64,000 nucleotides of DNA from Liolophura sinensis (lineage: Eukaryota > Mollusca > Polyplacophora > Chitonida > Chitonidae): contig NC_088295.1 of NCBI RefSeq assembly GCF_032854445.1, forward strand, positions 70,329,028 through 70,393,027. Reading direction: 5' to 3'. Below the pieces are notes generated by a model. It was not told where the DNA came from. It searched no databases and worked only from the letters and a program-made list of their open reading frames with translations. Numbering within the stretch: position 1 is the stretch's first letter; each line of letters begins with the position of its first letter. A program made the position numbers and the translations under genes. Shown piece after piece: positions 36,371-49,623 of this stretch.

Positions 36371-37089
36371 CTGTACGTCTTTAATTATGTTATAGAATTT
36401 TTAAAACTATTTAGAGAACTACTTCAGCAATTATCCAGATATAGTGTCTGACTTTTATGTTCATTTTAAAAAGTTTGTAATGTAAAATATAATATTCCAG
36501 GAGCTTTGTCCACAGGAACAATAGCGTACCTTTTCTGAAAGTCACCAAAATTCCTTTCGCACGGCAGGTTCCTTTGGGACTTGGCTGGCTGTTACATAAA
36601 CCCACCTTAGAATCTAAACATTTAACTGTACATTTCTCTGTGAATGAAAATTACTGAAGGTATTTTAGATATAGTTTCTCAAGACCCTTTTGATTTTTGT
36701 CTCCACCTTTACTGTCCACATTTTAGTTCAACAATTTTTTAAACATATAACCAAAGTAAATAAGTTTGACATGATCAAAGGAATTAAGATCGGTATGAAT
36801 TCTCAGGCATTACAGACTAAGCTAGCCCGATTGAAATGCTTTTTCTGAAACAGCGCTTTCAACCTTTGCATGACTTGAGAATAATTGTAATGGTAATATG
36901 GGTAGCATTCCCAAAGCAATTCTTGGCTTGTCAAATATTGTGATGATGGAAAATGATTTTTTTATGAGGGCATTGCTATAATCAACCCCTTTAATTTATT
37001 AACGAACAACAATATTTGTTGAACTGATCATCGTTTAACATCATTTTAAGGAATGTTATAGGATGGCGTTCTACTGCTGATCCCCTGTG
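36371..37089. other. Intergenic, nothing seen
   Basis: No supported feature. Confidence 0.3.
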
Positions 37090-37313
37090 GACGAGTCCAT
37101 TAGTGTGTCAGCGCGGCGCAATGATCCAGGGGCCTTTCACGGTCGCTATGAGTTCATGTCCGCCCGTTGGAATGCCTGTTAGCAGCATGCCGATGGTCGT
37201 ACATGGGTTTCCCCCTGGCTCTGCCGGGTTTTTCTCTCAGCATATTGCTGGCCGCGGTCTTATAAGTGAAATATTCTTGAGTACGCCGTAAAAGACAAAT
37301 CAAATAAATAAAT
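37090..37313 (+). mobile_element. SINE-A, old diverged copy
   Basis: The whole length is recognisable (TGTGTCAGCGCGGCGCAATG, CGATGGTCGTACATGGGTTT, TTCTTGAGTACGCCGTAAAA, then AAATAAATAAATG), but the A box is damaged and several short deletions are present. Confidence 0.7.
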
Positions 37314-37960
37314 GTATATACTACAAGTTAAAATGAAATTTCATTAACGATCACGTTCACGTGTACTTCCAGTCCTTATCATCAGATTAAAAACGATCGG
37401 TTGGTAACACTAATGTAGCCGATAACGCGTGGCTGGTGAAGTGAAATGCCCATCACACGTATTACTGTTACCATTGTTTTATCACGACAATGATTAATTT
37501 AGCCTCAGGGATTGAAATCTGATGGGTATTGTAAAGGCCTACTGATTAAAAAGGAAGAAACGTGACAAAAGGACGCTTTATTTAGAATGGTCCGAAGGTA
37601 GGGTGTTTAAACATTAAAATAGCAAGAATCTGTCTGGCGTTATATTGTGGTATTAGGCCGACATCAGTGAGTATCAGCCAACCATAGCCATTACCGGCCC
37701 GAGGGCCCAAAGGACTCAAAGGGCGCTAATGGCTATGGCGGGCTATTAAATTGAAGAAAAAAATAGTTTATGTTGGTTTGTCCCAAGGTGTCAACTATAT
37801 CATCAACAGCTTTTTACATCATCTTTCTGCCCGCCGCCTGCTTCGTGTCACGTGAGCCAATGGAAAAATCTGGGTGAAGGAGAGGCAGGCTGGTCGTTAT
37901 TGTTCACTGGTGATTTATCCGGCTTCGCCCGAGCTGTCAACTTTTAAAGGGGCACTCAAA
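37314..37960. other. Intergenic with a 12-bp inverted repeat
   Basis: CCATAGCCATTA at 37682-37693 pairs perfectly with TAATGGCTATGG at 37727-37738 across a 33-base GC-rich loop that itself holds GGCCCGAGGGCC. No gene recognised. Confidence 0.5.
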
Positions 37961-37969
37961 ATTTGAAAA

Positions 37970-38500
37970 GAAATACACCCTGATCGATAGGCTAATGGTA
38001 AGTAATAAGAACCTAGAGCCTAATATGGTCATACCAAGCAAAGCATGTTCAAATCATACTACGAGATACTGAAATCCATGCTTTCAAAACACATATCCGT
38101 ATACCAACCCATCAACCAAAAAAGACGTTCTGGGTCAGGAATCGCAAGTCCAATTCACAAAACGACGTTTAACACCAATGAACTAAGAAAGTATATAGTA
38201 CTAAATTAGTGCGAATCAAATACACCGAATCAATCAACAGTTTTCAATGATGTTGGAAAGGCGGAAGCCATGTTATTCTAGGCGAATGAATGAAATCAGT
38301 ATCCATGTCCTGTATCACATTTTAGTGTATAAGTATAAGATGATTAATCGATAATCAAAATATGCGCTTTGATATCTAACAAGGTGATCTAATTCAAAAC
38401 GATGAACATACATCCGGAAGGCCAGAAATTATTTTCTTACAAGAGAATTATACTCACTGTAATTGTGAAGCCTTTGGATGGAATAACCTTGACAAGTTAG
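37970..38500. repeat. Dispersed repeat, copy 1 of a pair
   Basis: Aligns with 39400-39915: TCAACCAA.A..GAC.TTC.GGGTCAG near 38105/39483, AGTTTTCA.TG.TGT near 38238/39612, TTCTAGGCGA.TGA.TGAAA near 38275/39653, ATCGATAAT.AAAATATG near 38350/39730 and TTACAAGAGAA.TATACTCA near 38438/39870. The middle part also recurs at 11275-11400. Confidence 0.6.
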
Positions 38501-39399
38501 TTTTTGCAGTAAAAGTTAAAAAGCTGATAGAAATCCTCATGTGCCCACCCCTTCTGTACATTGATATCCACATAAGGATAATTTACTACGGCAAAAGTGA
38601 AACTATTCCTGTTGTAAAGTCTGCATCATGCACGCCACGTAACGTTTGCTGTGCAACGAAATCACAGCATTCTGATTCTTTGATACGAACGTCTTGCACT
38701 CGCAGTTTGAGTTTTAAACACTTGTATTGTTACCCACTTGCATATGGCGACCATTGCATGATGAAAACTTTAGAGTGTTTCCCTTCTGTCTGTGCAGTCA
38801 ACATGGAAAGACGCTCATCTAGTTGAACACTGGCATTGAAAATGTGTTGGGTCCTATCGGTGACAGACTGAGACAATGATAGCGCGATTTCCGAGGACTA
38901 CGCAAACTTTTCCGTTAATTATCGCTATGATTATCAACAAATTTATCGCCTTAAATGTTAGCCATTAACTTCGAGATGCCAGAATGATGACATGATGAAA
39001 CCTTGAGATTTCTCCGTGCCAAGCTTTGTATTTGTGTAAAATTCATCCACCACCACAGACAAATAGTTGGTCAACATTATGGATATTTTATTTATTCAAG
39101 TTATTTATTTCATTTATCCCATTGATGTTTAAGGCTACACTCAGTTAAAAATCATTCACTTATACGATGGCAGTTTGTAGACTTTTATGTGTTTAAAGGC
39201 GGGTTATTCTAGTGGTATAGGCTTTTATAATGTTTTCAGTTTAGTTTCTTCATAGTTACAAAACTGGCATCAGATGTCATGTATACACATTCACATGAAC
39301 GCTTCTTCCATACCCTTTGAGACTGACACAGTAAATGGACAGTATCGTTTGCTATGGACAACAAGTTTCGCAAATTTGGCAATTATTCAATAAGCGAAT

Positions 39400-39915
39400 A
39401 TAACGTTTGATTTTCATGGGTACTGGAGATTTTTGCGAACGATCCATGAAATAACTGAAACAGACATTTGTGTCCCAGCCGTCAACCAAGATGGACATTC
39501 CGGGTCAGTAATCACAAGAGCAATTCCCACGTGTAACACAAACCACCAAAGAACTAAGACAATATGGAAAGTACGAAAATGGGAGGGAATTATACAAAAA
39601 GAAGCATTTAACAGTTTTCAGTGGTGTAGGGAAGACGCCCGCAAGGTATACTCTAGGCGACTGAGTGAAAACAGTACTGAAACCGTATGACATTCTAGAA
39701 TATAGGTAAACCATGCTAGAATATAGGCCATCGATAATAAAATATGTATCTTAACTGTGCTTTGACTCCAACTGTTTATATGTCAAAAGTGGCGATCTAA
39801 TTCAACACGATGAATAGCCTCGTGTTATCCGGAATTAAAGAGATTCCGTGACGCTTTGTCCATATGTATTTACAAGAGAAATATACTCATTGTAAAACTT
39901 TAGGAAATTAGAGTG
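39400..39915. repeat. Dispersed repeat, copy 2 of a pair
   Basis: Partner of 37970-38500. Two short tandem elements (CATGCTAGAATATAGG-like) at about 39690-39730 are private to this copy. The 85-codon frame here is inside the repeat and shows no domain. Confidence 0.6.
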
Positions 39916-42900
39916 AAGCCTCCTCTGATGAGATAAGATAGCTGTCCAGAGAATGCTACACCAGAAAACGGTATCATGTGTCAGAAAAATGGAATATATT
40001 GTTGGGACTAATGAATGAATGTGTACATGTACGCCTGACGTTTTAGAATAATGGCCGACGGTGTTCTCTAATAATGAGGGACGGTGTTATGGGGTTTCCT
40101 AATATTCAAGGATGGTCTTAGGCCGTTTTACAGAATGTAAAAGAATATATCGACTCATACATGAACATGCGATAGTGTGTTAAGTAGTATGTCAGTGGGG
40201 ATTAAGAATATAAAATTTCTCAGTGTCAACTGTAGGTCTGACCGTTCGGATACACAACCCTGGGGCCTTTAGCAAATCATATATTTGCACACCCCTGATG
40301 CGGATCGCAACGCTGGGGCCTTCAGCAGTCTTATATTTCACACACCTGAGGCAGATCGCTTATGTGTAATATGAATCCTGCATTCGACAACTACACCTTA
40401 CTTCACTGTGACTCAGTTCCATCACAACAGGTAGCACGACTTGTCGCTCCAGACTACATGGGGATTAGTGTCAAAGTAGGAACTCCAGACACTGGAGACA
40501 ACATTTTTAATTGTATTATGACCTTATCTGTAATTCACTGTGTGTGTTTCTTTGTTATGCCGTGTAAGTGGATTTGACCTAGATCTGGGGCTGTTTTCGA
40601 GAATCAGATACGAATTGTTGTCAACATGTTTATTTTATGTGTCCATAGAAACGAGAGGATTCTAGTTTGTTGTTGTAGTGTATACTTATATATTCCAGCT
40701 GGCAAGTTTTAATATTCAGTCTAATATCGTCAAAGTCCACTTTGACAGATAAAAGATTTCTTTATTATATACGTGCCAGTTGAGACTCGTGTTTTCATGG
40801 GAATTGTGTCCGCTGTAACCTATAGAAATCTATATTTTGTTCTTGTTTACATTATTTTGTATACTGTATTTTAATGCACTATTCAGATTAGATTATTCAA
40901 GTAAATGTATTGAATTTATCTGTGTTTGTGTTTCTTTGTTTGATCTTGAGTGTGAGTTATTACTGTCAGCGATGACACAATACTGGCAAGCGATCCCGAG
41001 CATCGTTCCATCGCAGTATGGTTCCATCGCTTCTTTCGATCGTTGGGAGATTGACGGATAGTATACGATGGCACGATTATGGTTGCTTTAACCGGCTTCC
41101 AAAGTTTGCAGAGGCGTCATGACATAGTGAACAAAGAGAACGATATCATACGACATGACGAAAGTGAGCACTTCTTCGCCTGGATTTCACCGTATGGTGT
41201 CGTGTATTGTGAATGGAAATCTTGTCCGGTGTCTTTGCCAAAGGATTCCAGGGAGTTCACTAATATGACAGAGATTGTATGGAAAGCGAAGTAACCATCA
41301 GTATGTACATGTCGTCTGTAGGCCTACAGATCCTCTTCTCAGATGCTCCATGTTGTAATTTTTCAACACTGAGCATTGCTGAATCAGTTATCATAGGGAG
41401 AACTTGAGTAATATAAATGCTTTTCTTGGAATAATCCATACTAAACCTGGATATTTTTACGTATAAATGAATCTGTTGGAAATAAGTAAATAACTTCAGG
41501 GAATTTTTATGATCAAAGTTGTTTTGGAATCAGGTATTTGGCCAGAGGTTGGATTCTCATACGAGCGGGTTTTGAAGCTGGAGAATACATACTATTTCAT
41601 GTGCTTTACTGGTAAGACAAATACGCACACTCACTCAACAAACTAACTGTGCATAGATATAAATATAGTGTTCTCACATTTTCGAATACATACCCATGTT
41701 TCTTTTCACGGTCGAAGGACAATCTGTTGTTAATGAAAATAAAGTGCTAACGTGCTAGCAAAGTCACTAACGGAGGAATAGTCAAAATGAAGGTTGGCAA
41801 GCTCAGTAACGAGCGTGGATGGTGGATGGTTTCTGTGCATCTCTCGTATTGCTGTGTTCTAGTGTTTTATTTAAATCAGGACTCTGCATTTTGACAACGA
41901 GTACTGGTCCCTATGCGTTATTTCAATGTAATGTTTAGGTAGTTAGTTAGTTACTTAGTGAAATGACATCATCACACTTCAGTAAAAATCCTTATTATTA
42001 AGCAGTGGTCTCAAGGGAGCTATTCAAGTGGGTGTCTAAGTTTATACTCAAACAATTAACAGGCGGAATTGAAAGCTGACACATTTACGTATTATTTCAT
42101 GACTTCCTTGCATGTGGAAGGCTATAGGCAAGCAACCATCACTGAACCCTGAAGATTTAATCCGAAGATCACTTCTATTAGTACATCAGTTGCTTCTCAA
42201 TGACTGGTCAGCACACAAATGCGAAAGACAGTAATATCAGAGAACACGTATGTGCACAAATATGCAAGTAGCCCACCTGTTCATAAAACTTCTTACTTTT
42301 TCAATAAGGACGGTATTTACAAGCTGGTCAATATAGATCCACATATGAATATAAAACTGAGCAGTCCGTTTTGCGTTGTCCATACCCATGGCGTAATCAT
42401 CTTCCACCTTACCGGCTTCATTATCGTCTCCATGGTCCATAGAGGTATTGTTTTCATCTTCTCTCCAGAGAAGTGTAGGCGGGAAATCAATCCTCCTGAC
42501 AATCACTACAACCATTGTAGGTCTTTGAAGCATGCCATGAAAGCATCTTTAAATCTGTTTAAATGAATCATATATTCGTCGACCACTTGATTTTGTTTTA
42601 TGGCAACAGAATCATTACACTCCAATACTTGTTCAACCGTGAGATAACTGATGACAATCTTGATTTTGTCTCCCGTCGTAATGTTTCAGTGAAGGGGCTA
42701 ATGCCCCATTGGCCATTGCACCGCAGGGTTAATATTCCTTGTGGCACCACGAATCACAAAGGTCTACATGTTCACAAAAGTACATGGTGAGCAACCTGTG
42801 ATTCCATTCGAACACACTTTAGAATTAGTTTTTAAGGAAGTCTTAGATATCTTAAACGGTTCTTATATTTATCCGCCCTGACAAATTATCAAGGAAGAGT

Positions 42901-43344
42901 CAGAATGTCACCATAAGCGTGATGTTTCCTTTGTCCCTTCACCTTAAGTGTCAGTGTGATATTTCCTGTCAAGTTAACAGTTACAAGAACGTACTACAAC
43001 AAGACAACAGTGTATCCGCATGTGTGATGTAAGGGTACTCGCCACATTCATATGTTAACTTTTTACAAATATTGATTTTTTATATAGCTTGTCTTCCCTT
43101 GAGTGCAGAACAGACTTGTCATTTAATTCCATCTGCCACAGTGTGTAGTAAGGGCTTGGCTTTTTAATTAAATCCGCACATTTATCAAAGTTTGTACAAC
43201 AGTAGAATTGTATATCAAAGGCAGGACCAACCATAAATATTAATCACACGGCTGTCCAGGCTCTCCAAACCTTACGGGATTATAAAGCGTTTCTGAAAGA
43301 AGACCATCTATGACAGGGATTTGACATAATTCTTAAACTCGACA
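39916..43344. other. Gene-free 3.4 kb
   Basis: A repeat block at 40790-40960 matches 12795-12985. A GCATCGCA-GCTGGGGCCTT segment is duplicated near 40258 and 40310 (CTGGGGCCTT.AGCA). A plus frame at 42219-42566 and a minus frame at 42237-42533 overlap; neither shows a domain. Read on the minus strand, 42513-42575 gives LNRFKDAFMACFKDLQ, which recalls a GPCR helix-8 tail, but no TM7 precedes it. Confidence 0.35.
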
Positions 43345-43442
43345 GACAACAATGGGCAATGACCAACATGCCTCTCACCCATGTGGTCGCTGTGAGTTCA
43401 TGCTGGCTTCCTCTTCGGCCGCACGTGGGAAGGTCTGTAGTT
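43345..43442 (+). mobile_element. SINE-A internal fragment
   Basis: ATGACCAACATGCCTCTCAC, then GGTCGCTGTGAGTTCATGCT and GTGGGAAGGTCTGTA, match the central part of SINE-A. Head and tail are missing. Confidence 0.6.
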
Positions 43443-43629
43443 GTAAGATTTGAATTCCGCGCCACACAAGCTTCCCAGTTATTATGGCATGGCCACATAT
43501 TTTGAAACCAGGACAATTATGATTTAATTTCAAATTTCATCCTTTGAATTATCAAATTATAAGCAACTACTATATTGCAAACATTCTTTCCATTCAATAT
43601 TTTCAGCAGCGTGTCTGGCCGGAGAAAAT

Positions 43630-45080
43630 CTAGGAAGCAGAAGCGCGAAGACTGCTGTGACTGAGGCAAAAACTCACAGGACAATATAATAAAAGACTTA
43701 CTGCATAGAGAATAAATCTAGAGTGGCATCAACATTATGAGAATTGGCAAATGGTCACACATAACCGGTGAAATACGTCAATTTACATTAGAGTATTATG
43801 CTAACTATTCATCTAAATGCTTAAAAAGTTGCAAATTACACTCCCCTCAGAACGTACTCAAAATGTTGTGTTGCCATCACATTTAACATACAATCACGTG
43901 AAACCACGCCGAATCCTGGTTTATGCAGAAACACAATATAATAAAAGATCTGCATAGAGAGTAAAATCAGAGACGACAGTGTGATAGCCGGCAAATTGTT
44001 CCCCGTAATTCATTATCAATTCATGTCTGTTAGGGCTTTATTCTATATGTTCATGTAAAGGCTTAGATAATAGCAAATAACACACACCCTACCTATACCA
44101 TTCATGATGGCACACGCACATGCTTATATGTCTCTAATTCCACAAAATAGTCAATATGAACAGATAATACGTTGTTCGGGCAACATTATTACTCACAAGT
44201 ATTAATATGAAAACTGAAAGGAATTGCAAAGTGATAATCATTACATAAGGAAAGGGTCTTGGCTTAGACCATCCGGGCTCTGGCGCAGACCTGGTTGAAC
44301 CTGGAGTGCTGCTTCAGAGTATATAGCGACATTTTCTTCAGAATTTCAGTTTGTGTCAGCTGTAGTGGTTTAGAAAGCTTATGACGAGCAGTATGGACTA
44401 CGTAAGTCCAACATGTCCAAGGACCCTATTATCTCAAGCAATACCACCATTGGAGCTGCGTCTATTTTATGTGCACCCTGTGCACAATTGCTCTTCCTCA
44501 CTCACCCAAACATGTTACGATATGGGACTCATTGTTTCAAAGCATATCGGCGTTTAGCTGTCAAACAAATAGCGCTTTACAAAAGGAGCCAGTGACGTTA
44601 CAAAACAATTAAGACGTCAATTAAGTCATCATTGCTCTGCCTTTTTAGAAGGAAAAAGCAGAGCCGTGACGACAGTGCGATAGCTGTCAAATGACCGCAC
44701 CTAACCGATAAAATATGGCCTGTTGTCAATTTGCTTAAGTTAGAGTTTTATTGTTACTGTTCATGTAAATGCATTATTGGAGCAAATTACCCGCCCTACC
44801 ACCATGGCTTAATCAGAACACGGTAAAGAATGTAATGATGTTAATTGCAACCAAATTACTCAAAATGCTGTGTTGTCATCACAACAACATACAGTAACAT
44901 TAAAACTACCCAGGGACCAGGCCTCGGGGATGCTTAGTCCACTAACTCAATACTGGTTATGAAGGAATACAATATAATTACAGCACGTACAGCACAGGGA
45001 GAAAAAAACAGTGCAGCGACGACAGTGTAATAGCTGACAAATGGTCACGCGTAACCAGTTAAATACAGTTTCTTGCCAAT
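43630..45080. repeat. Cluster of degenerate repeat units
   Basis: A GACGACAGTG.GATAGC..(G/T)CAAAT motif recurs at about 43973, 44670 and 45017, with a related one near 43730. It is followed by CACACATAACCGGTGAAATAC-type sequence and, further on, by AC.CAAAATG.TGTGTTG.CATCAC near 43855 and 44870. ACAATATAAT.A.AAGA precedes several units. Spacing is uneven (about 240-700 bp). Distantly related to the 448-bp repeat at 5.7 kb. Confidence 0.55.
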
Positions 45081-45129
45081 ATACCTCAGTTAGGAAGGAA
45101 GCCAGCATGAGCTGAGTGCCAAGCCCCTA

Positions 45130-45328
45130 GGCACGGAGACCCTTCTAATTAATTAGAAGAACTGATAAATTTAGCACCGTCAGTTAAGTTTTCATCTTCA
45201 AAGAGTAATTGGAGTTAAACAAGAGTAAAATAAATAAATTAATCAAAAAGTAAATTCTGAAGTAGAAAATTTGGACAAGAAAGAGATCTTCAAAATTAAT
45301 AACGCCCGGCATGTAACGATTCGCACTC
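45130..45328 (-). repeat. tRNA-array remnant, reverse orientation
   Basis: On the minus strand this reads like the array unit downstream of tRNA-Lys: a tRNA-3'-end-like segment (GCCGGGCG, 45303-45310), then GAAGATCTCTTTCTTGTCCA, then TTGATT..TT.ATT, AACTCCAATTACTCTTTGAA and TGCTAAATTTATC. Compare the units at 59.2-63.8 kb. It marks the left limit of the tRNA satellite and the 3' side of the large LINE. Confidence 0.65.
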
Positions 45329-45445
45329 CACAGAAAGGTACACAGCATCCTCTATGTCCCCCGAAAACGTCACAAACAGTTGACTGTGTAATTATACAGT
45401 TTTTCCTTGGTAAAAATTACATTGTGCAATAATTTATAATCAAGG

Positions 45446-48400
45446 TCAACTGCATCTGGTCATTTGCATCTGCTTTACCAATTCTATTGTAAGGCCCTCA
45501 CTGATTTTGTCGATCAATATTTGAGGAATTGTTGCCTCAATTATATTAAATAATGTAAGAATATGGTTTACATCAGTGTCGTAAACGGTCGGAAGTACAA
45601 TTTCACATACAGCGTTGTCATGCAAATACCTCATATAGAAAAGGTCTGAGGCAAAGCATACCAGATTTGACAAGAGGTCCCTTTTTTCATGGAAAGATAA
45701 ATGTTTATTCCCAGAGAATGTCACAACTTGTAAAATAGCACAAATTATAAACAATATAACAACGTTCTATGCCATGTGTCACAGTTTGTCTCCCTTTGAC
45801 CAGTCTTACATGTACATACATCGACCAGTACATCGACATGCTAGAATGTATATTTAATTGTACCATTTCTAAGGGTTCCGATTTTTCAGCCACATTTCGC
45901 TGAACTCTTTGGTACTTAGGCGATAGAAATGCACCAGCATCCTGGGCCTTAATTTACTTTTAACCAACTCAACTGCTACTGACACACTAGTAGGTTTTCT
46001 CTGAAATACTACCTCATTCCTATGGCACCAACTGAAAACTATATGAGCCTTAGTAAGTAGGTATACATATTAATTTCAGACCTATTACCAACAGCGCTGG
46101 GAAACAGCTTATCAATTAATTGTACAGTATTAAGACCAGGGACATGGGATATATCAGATACAAATATCACATTAAAGTTGCTCATCACATTTTTCACATA
46201 ACCACAATCAACAAAGAAGCGCTGCCTAATTTCAGAGCCTGCGAAAAAGGCACGTGGCATCTTAACAGTCTCTCTTTTAAGGCCAATGTATCATGCACCA
46301 GTTTACAGGAAAAATTTATAAGACTGTGATCCAAGAATGCGTTAAAAACTGTTTTCCAAATCTTGTTCCATAACAAACTTGGGTTACTTTAAATCACCCT
46401 TGGAGTCTGGGTTATCTTATTGGCAAAGTGAGAGTACATTCTCTTTCTTGACACTATGGTGGTGGACTGAGAATAACAGGGATAAAATTCTGTCCATGCA
46501 CTCATAACAAATTTATGAAACAATGGCATGCTGAGACAGTGTGGAATACTACTCTTGACAAAATCTGGCTTTACATTTTCATGGACAACCCCATCCAATA
46601 AATAACAAAGTATGTCCATTTTGCAGCCGAACCATTGATTAAACTAAGTACACGTTTACAGCAAATACTTTCAATTTGCTTTCAATGTGCTGTATTTCTA
46701 AACCACCACACTTAAAATGATTGTACAAAACTTCTCTCTTAATGCCCTCAGGCTTCCCTTTCCACAGAAAGGGGAACACTTTAGAGATACAACGCTTAAC
46801 ACACCTTGCAGGTAAAAAAGCACATTGAGCTGTAAACCACCATATGGCTAGGCCGACTATATTAATTAAAATTTATCTACCCCTCATAGTGAGATGGCGA
46901 CCATAACAGGATGACAGAGACTTGCTAAATTTGTTTCCAATGTGGGTAGAGTTATTTTCAACAGGGTTCTTACCAAAATAATCACCGCATATCTTAGTGG
47001 AAGAAACAACATTCAAACTTTTGTTAGCCAACTCCGTTTTGTTCCATTTTCCCAATGGTAGTACAAAAGTTTTCTTCACATTAAAACTGGCACCAGAGGC
47101 TTCATGAAATCTGGAAAACTTCAATGACATACTCCACATTTGTTGCAAAGACAGTGACATCATCAGCGTAACAAGATACATTTGCGGTTGCTCGAATGCC
47201 AGGCAGGGAAAGACCTGATACATTAGGGGACGTCTGGATAGTCTCCATAAGAAATTCTAATGTAAGGCTATTGAATAAAGGCGAGATAGCGCGGCCCTGT
47301 CTTAATCCCCTTGATAAATTAAAATTGTGTGATACATGTCCATTAACAATAATATTACTAAAAACATCACTGTATAACAGGCTAACCCATTTTACAAAAC
47401 ACAAGACCAAAGTTATACATATTAAGACAACAGATGCAAATTGTCACATACCGATCTACATCGGAACCACAGGCCAGGTTGACAATATTATCAAGAACAT
47501 TTTTCAGTCTGTTACACAATGCTTTTGAAATAATCTTGTAATCCACATTCAATAATAGGGCTCCAATCCTTAGTATGAGTGTTAGTACAGGAGTGTGACA
47601 TAGCTATTCCTCTGAGTAGGTGACACATTAAACAACTGTTGTCTTTGACTGTTGTGAAGGTATTGCCTAAAATACCCCAAAACCTCTTGCAAAATTCTAT
47701 CACTTCCAGGTGTTTTAAAAATTGCCATGCTCTTTAGAGCCTCATACAATTCATCAACAGTTAACTTCCCTTCACACTGCCTGCTAACATTCTCATCTAA
47801 TGCAGGAAGGCAAGAAAAAAATCTTCCTGAATAACAGTGTCTGCATCTTCTGCAGTATAAAGCTGCTAAGATAATATAATATAATATAATATAATATATA
47901 ACAGAATGTTCTATTGATGACTTGTATGTAAAACACAAGGTTTTCAAGACATCTGAGGCTACAAATGTGCTTTTACCCCCCCCCCCCCCCCCCCAGCTTC
48001 GTAATGGAGTGTCTAGTAGGCTTTTCTGCCTGTGAACTGTAGCTCTGATGATAACCCCTTATTATGAATGACCGCACAGTTGTAACTGAGTCTTTAGTAG
48101 GCTTGGTAAGGTCACAGTGTAAAGTCTGCAGTTTCCCCTGTAAGCACTCAATTTTAATTTGCGTTCCCTGGCTTTACAAATAGAAGGGTCTCTTAAAGGT
48201 TTCTTACATGCCCCCTTAACTCAGCTTACCCCCACTACCAGGGGAAAATGTCTGCGTGAATATCAGAAATCAAGGTGAATACATCAGAGTCATTCAAAAT
48301 TCAAAAAGCAACACTGCTACCTGTAACCGGGTTGTTAAGAGATTTAGATATGCAAAACCTGTCTGACCGGCAGGAGACACCACAAACTGAGCATGTAAAC

Positions 48401-49090
48401 AAAGACGCCAGCTTTCCACGCAGTTCGTCTCCACCCAGGGTTATAAATTCACTACCACATACATGCTTATCCAACCCTTTGATAAAGTCTTTACGTTCAG
48501 TCACAGAATTGGGGGCATAAACGCATATGAATTTAACAGGCATCTGAGTACCTCTCGAACTTTACAGTTCACAGTATATCGTATAATTATACCAACATCA
48601 CAGCTCCTGTGGAATTCAAATGCCCAGAAACTGTCACTTTGGATGTCAACGCCAGCGCAGTCAAACTTTTGCCTTAAATGTGTCTCTTGCTAAAATAATA
48701 TGTCAATTTCGTGAGCAAACACGAATTCCTTTAACTGGGTTTTCTTGGGGCCTCCGTGGCTCAGTCGGTTAGCGCGCTAGCGCAGCGTAGTGACCCAGAA
48801 GCCTCTCACCAATGCGGTCGCTGTGAGTTCAAGACCAGCTCATGCTGGCTTCCTCTCCGGCCGTACGTGGGAAGGTCTGCCAGCAACCTGCGGATGGTCG
48901 TGGGTTTCCGCCGGGCTCTGCCCGGTTTCCACCCACCATAATGCTGGCCGTCGTCGTATAAGTGAAATATTCTTGAGTACGGCGTAAAACACCAATCAAA
49001 AAAAAAAAAAAAAAAAAAAAAACTGGGTTTTCTTTAAGTCATTCTTCAAGGCGTTAACATTCAGTGTTGCTGTTCTGATAATAGACCTCA
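45446..49090 (-). pseudogene. LINE ORF2 remains (endonuclease, reverse transcriptase)
   Basis: The endonuclease start is near 49090 (IRTATLNVNALKNDLKKTQ, HEIDILF, QETH). It continues past the SINE with FICVYAPN near 48530 and ITLGGD, the EN core, near 48425. RT: LTVDELYEALKSMAIFKTPGSD (47695-47765), GLRQGRAISPLF (motif B, near 47290) and the catalytic tetrad YADD at 47159-47170. The C-terminal part includes INFSCKLVHDTLALKERLL, CHVP and a cysteine-rich segment (about 46330-46160), then a tail to 45446. At least six frame breaks. The enzyme would have nicked target DNA and copied its RNA there by target-primed reverse transcription. Confidence 0.75.
48747..49020 (+). mobile_element. SINE-A, complete, inside the LINE endonuclease
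   Basis: The cleanest SINE-A of the window: GGCCTCCGTGGCTCAGTCGG (A box), GAGTTCAAGACC (B-box region), body, TTCTTGAGTACGGCGTAAAA, CACCAATC and a ~25-base A-run. The 14-bp duplication AACTGGGTTTTCTT is perfect at 48733-48746 and 49021-49034. It cuts the ORF2 endonuclease frame of the surrounding LINE, so it is younger than the LINE. Confidence 0.93.
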
Positions 49091-49623
49091 TAATAAATAA
49101 TAAACCACAGTTTAACTATGAATGTCACTGTTTCGTCGTTTTTTCTTTCAACCCCTTTTCCTCAACGCCGACGCCCTCTATTTATACACAGACAACGCTA
49201 TGTTCAAACTGCCACCAACGAGTGGCGTCAGCTGGACAAAGGCCGCTTTCTAATCCTGTGTATTGCTGTCTTCGAATTCACCGCTCCCTAATTTTTGCTG
49301 CTCGAAGGAAGTTTCATCACTATATTTAATTCACTTTTGTCCTTATCGTAAGGTTCCTCACTGACGGCCTATACACGTTTGGTGCATACAGATTCGTCCA
49401 TGGCGACAGATGTCGTTTATCTGTCCGTATACAATCTGCAGGTTTTCACCAGCCTAACCGACAACATCCATCTCTTCCTTCAGGTCACGCAGCAAGGTTG
49501 ATCGGTTGTTTTCTGTTTGTTTACCCTCCCTTCCTCCTCAGAATCGTCATCGGACGCCCCCTTGGTGTCGATTTCATCATCACTCCCCGACAGTTCTGCT
49601 ATGTGCTGCTCTTCCCTTCTCGC

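Noticed and set aside
42219-42566. 115-codon plus-strand frame
   Set aside because: No recognised domain, no splice or promoter context, and an equally long overlapping minus-strand frame.
47870-47900. TATAA-rich run as a promoter
   Set aside because: It is a (TAATA)n microsatellite inside the dead LINE.
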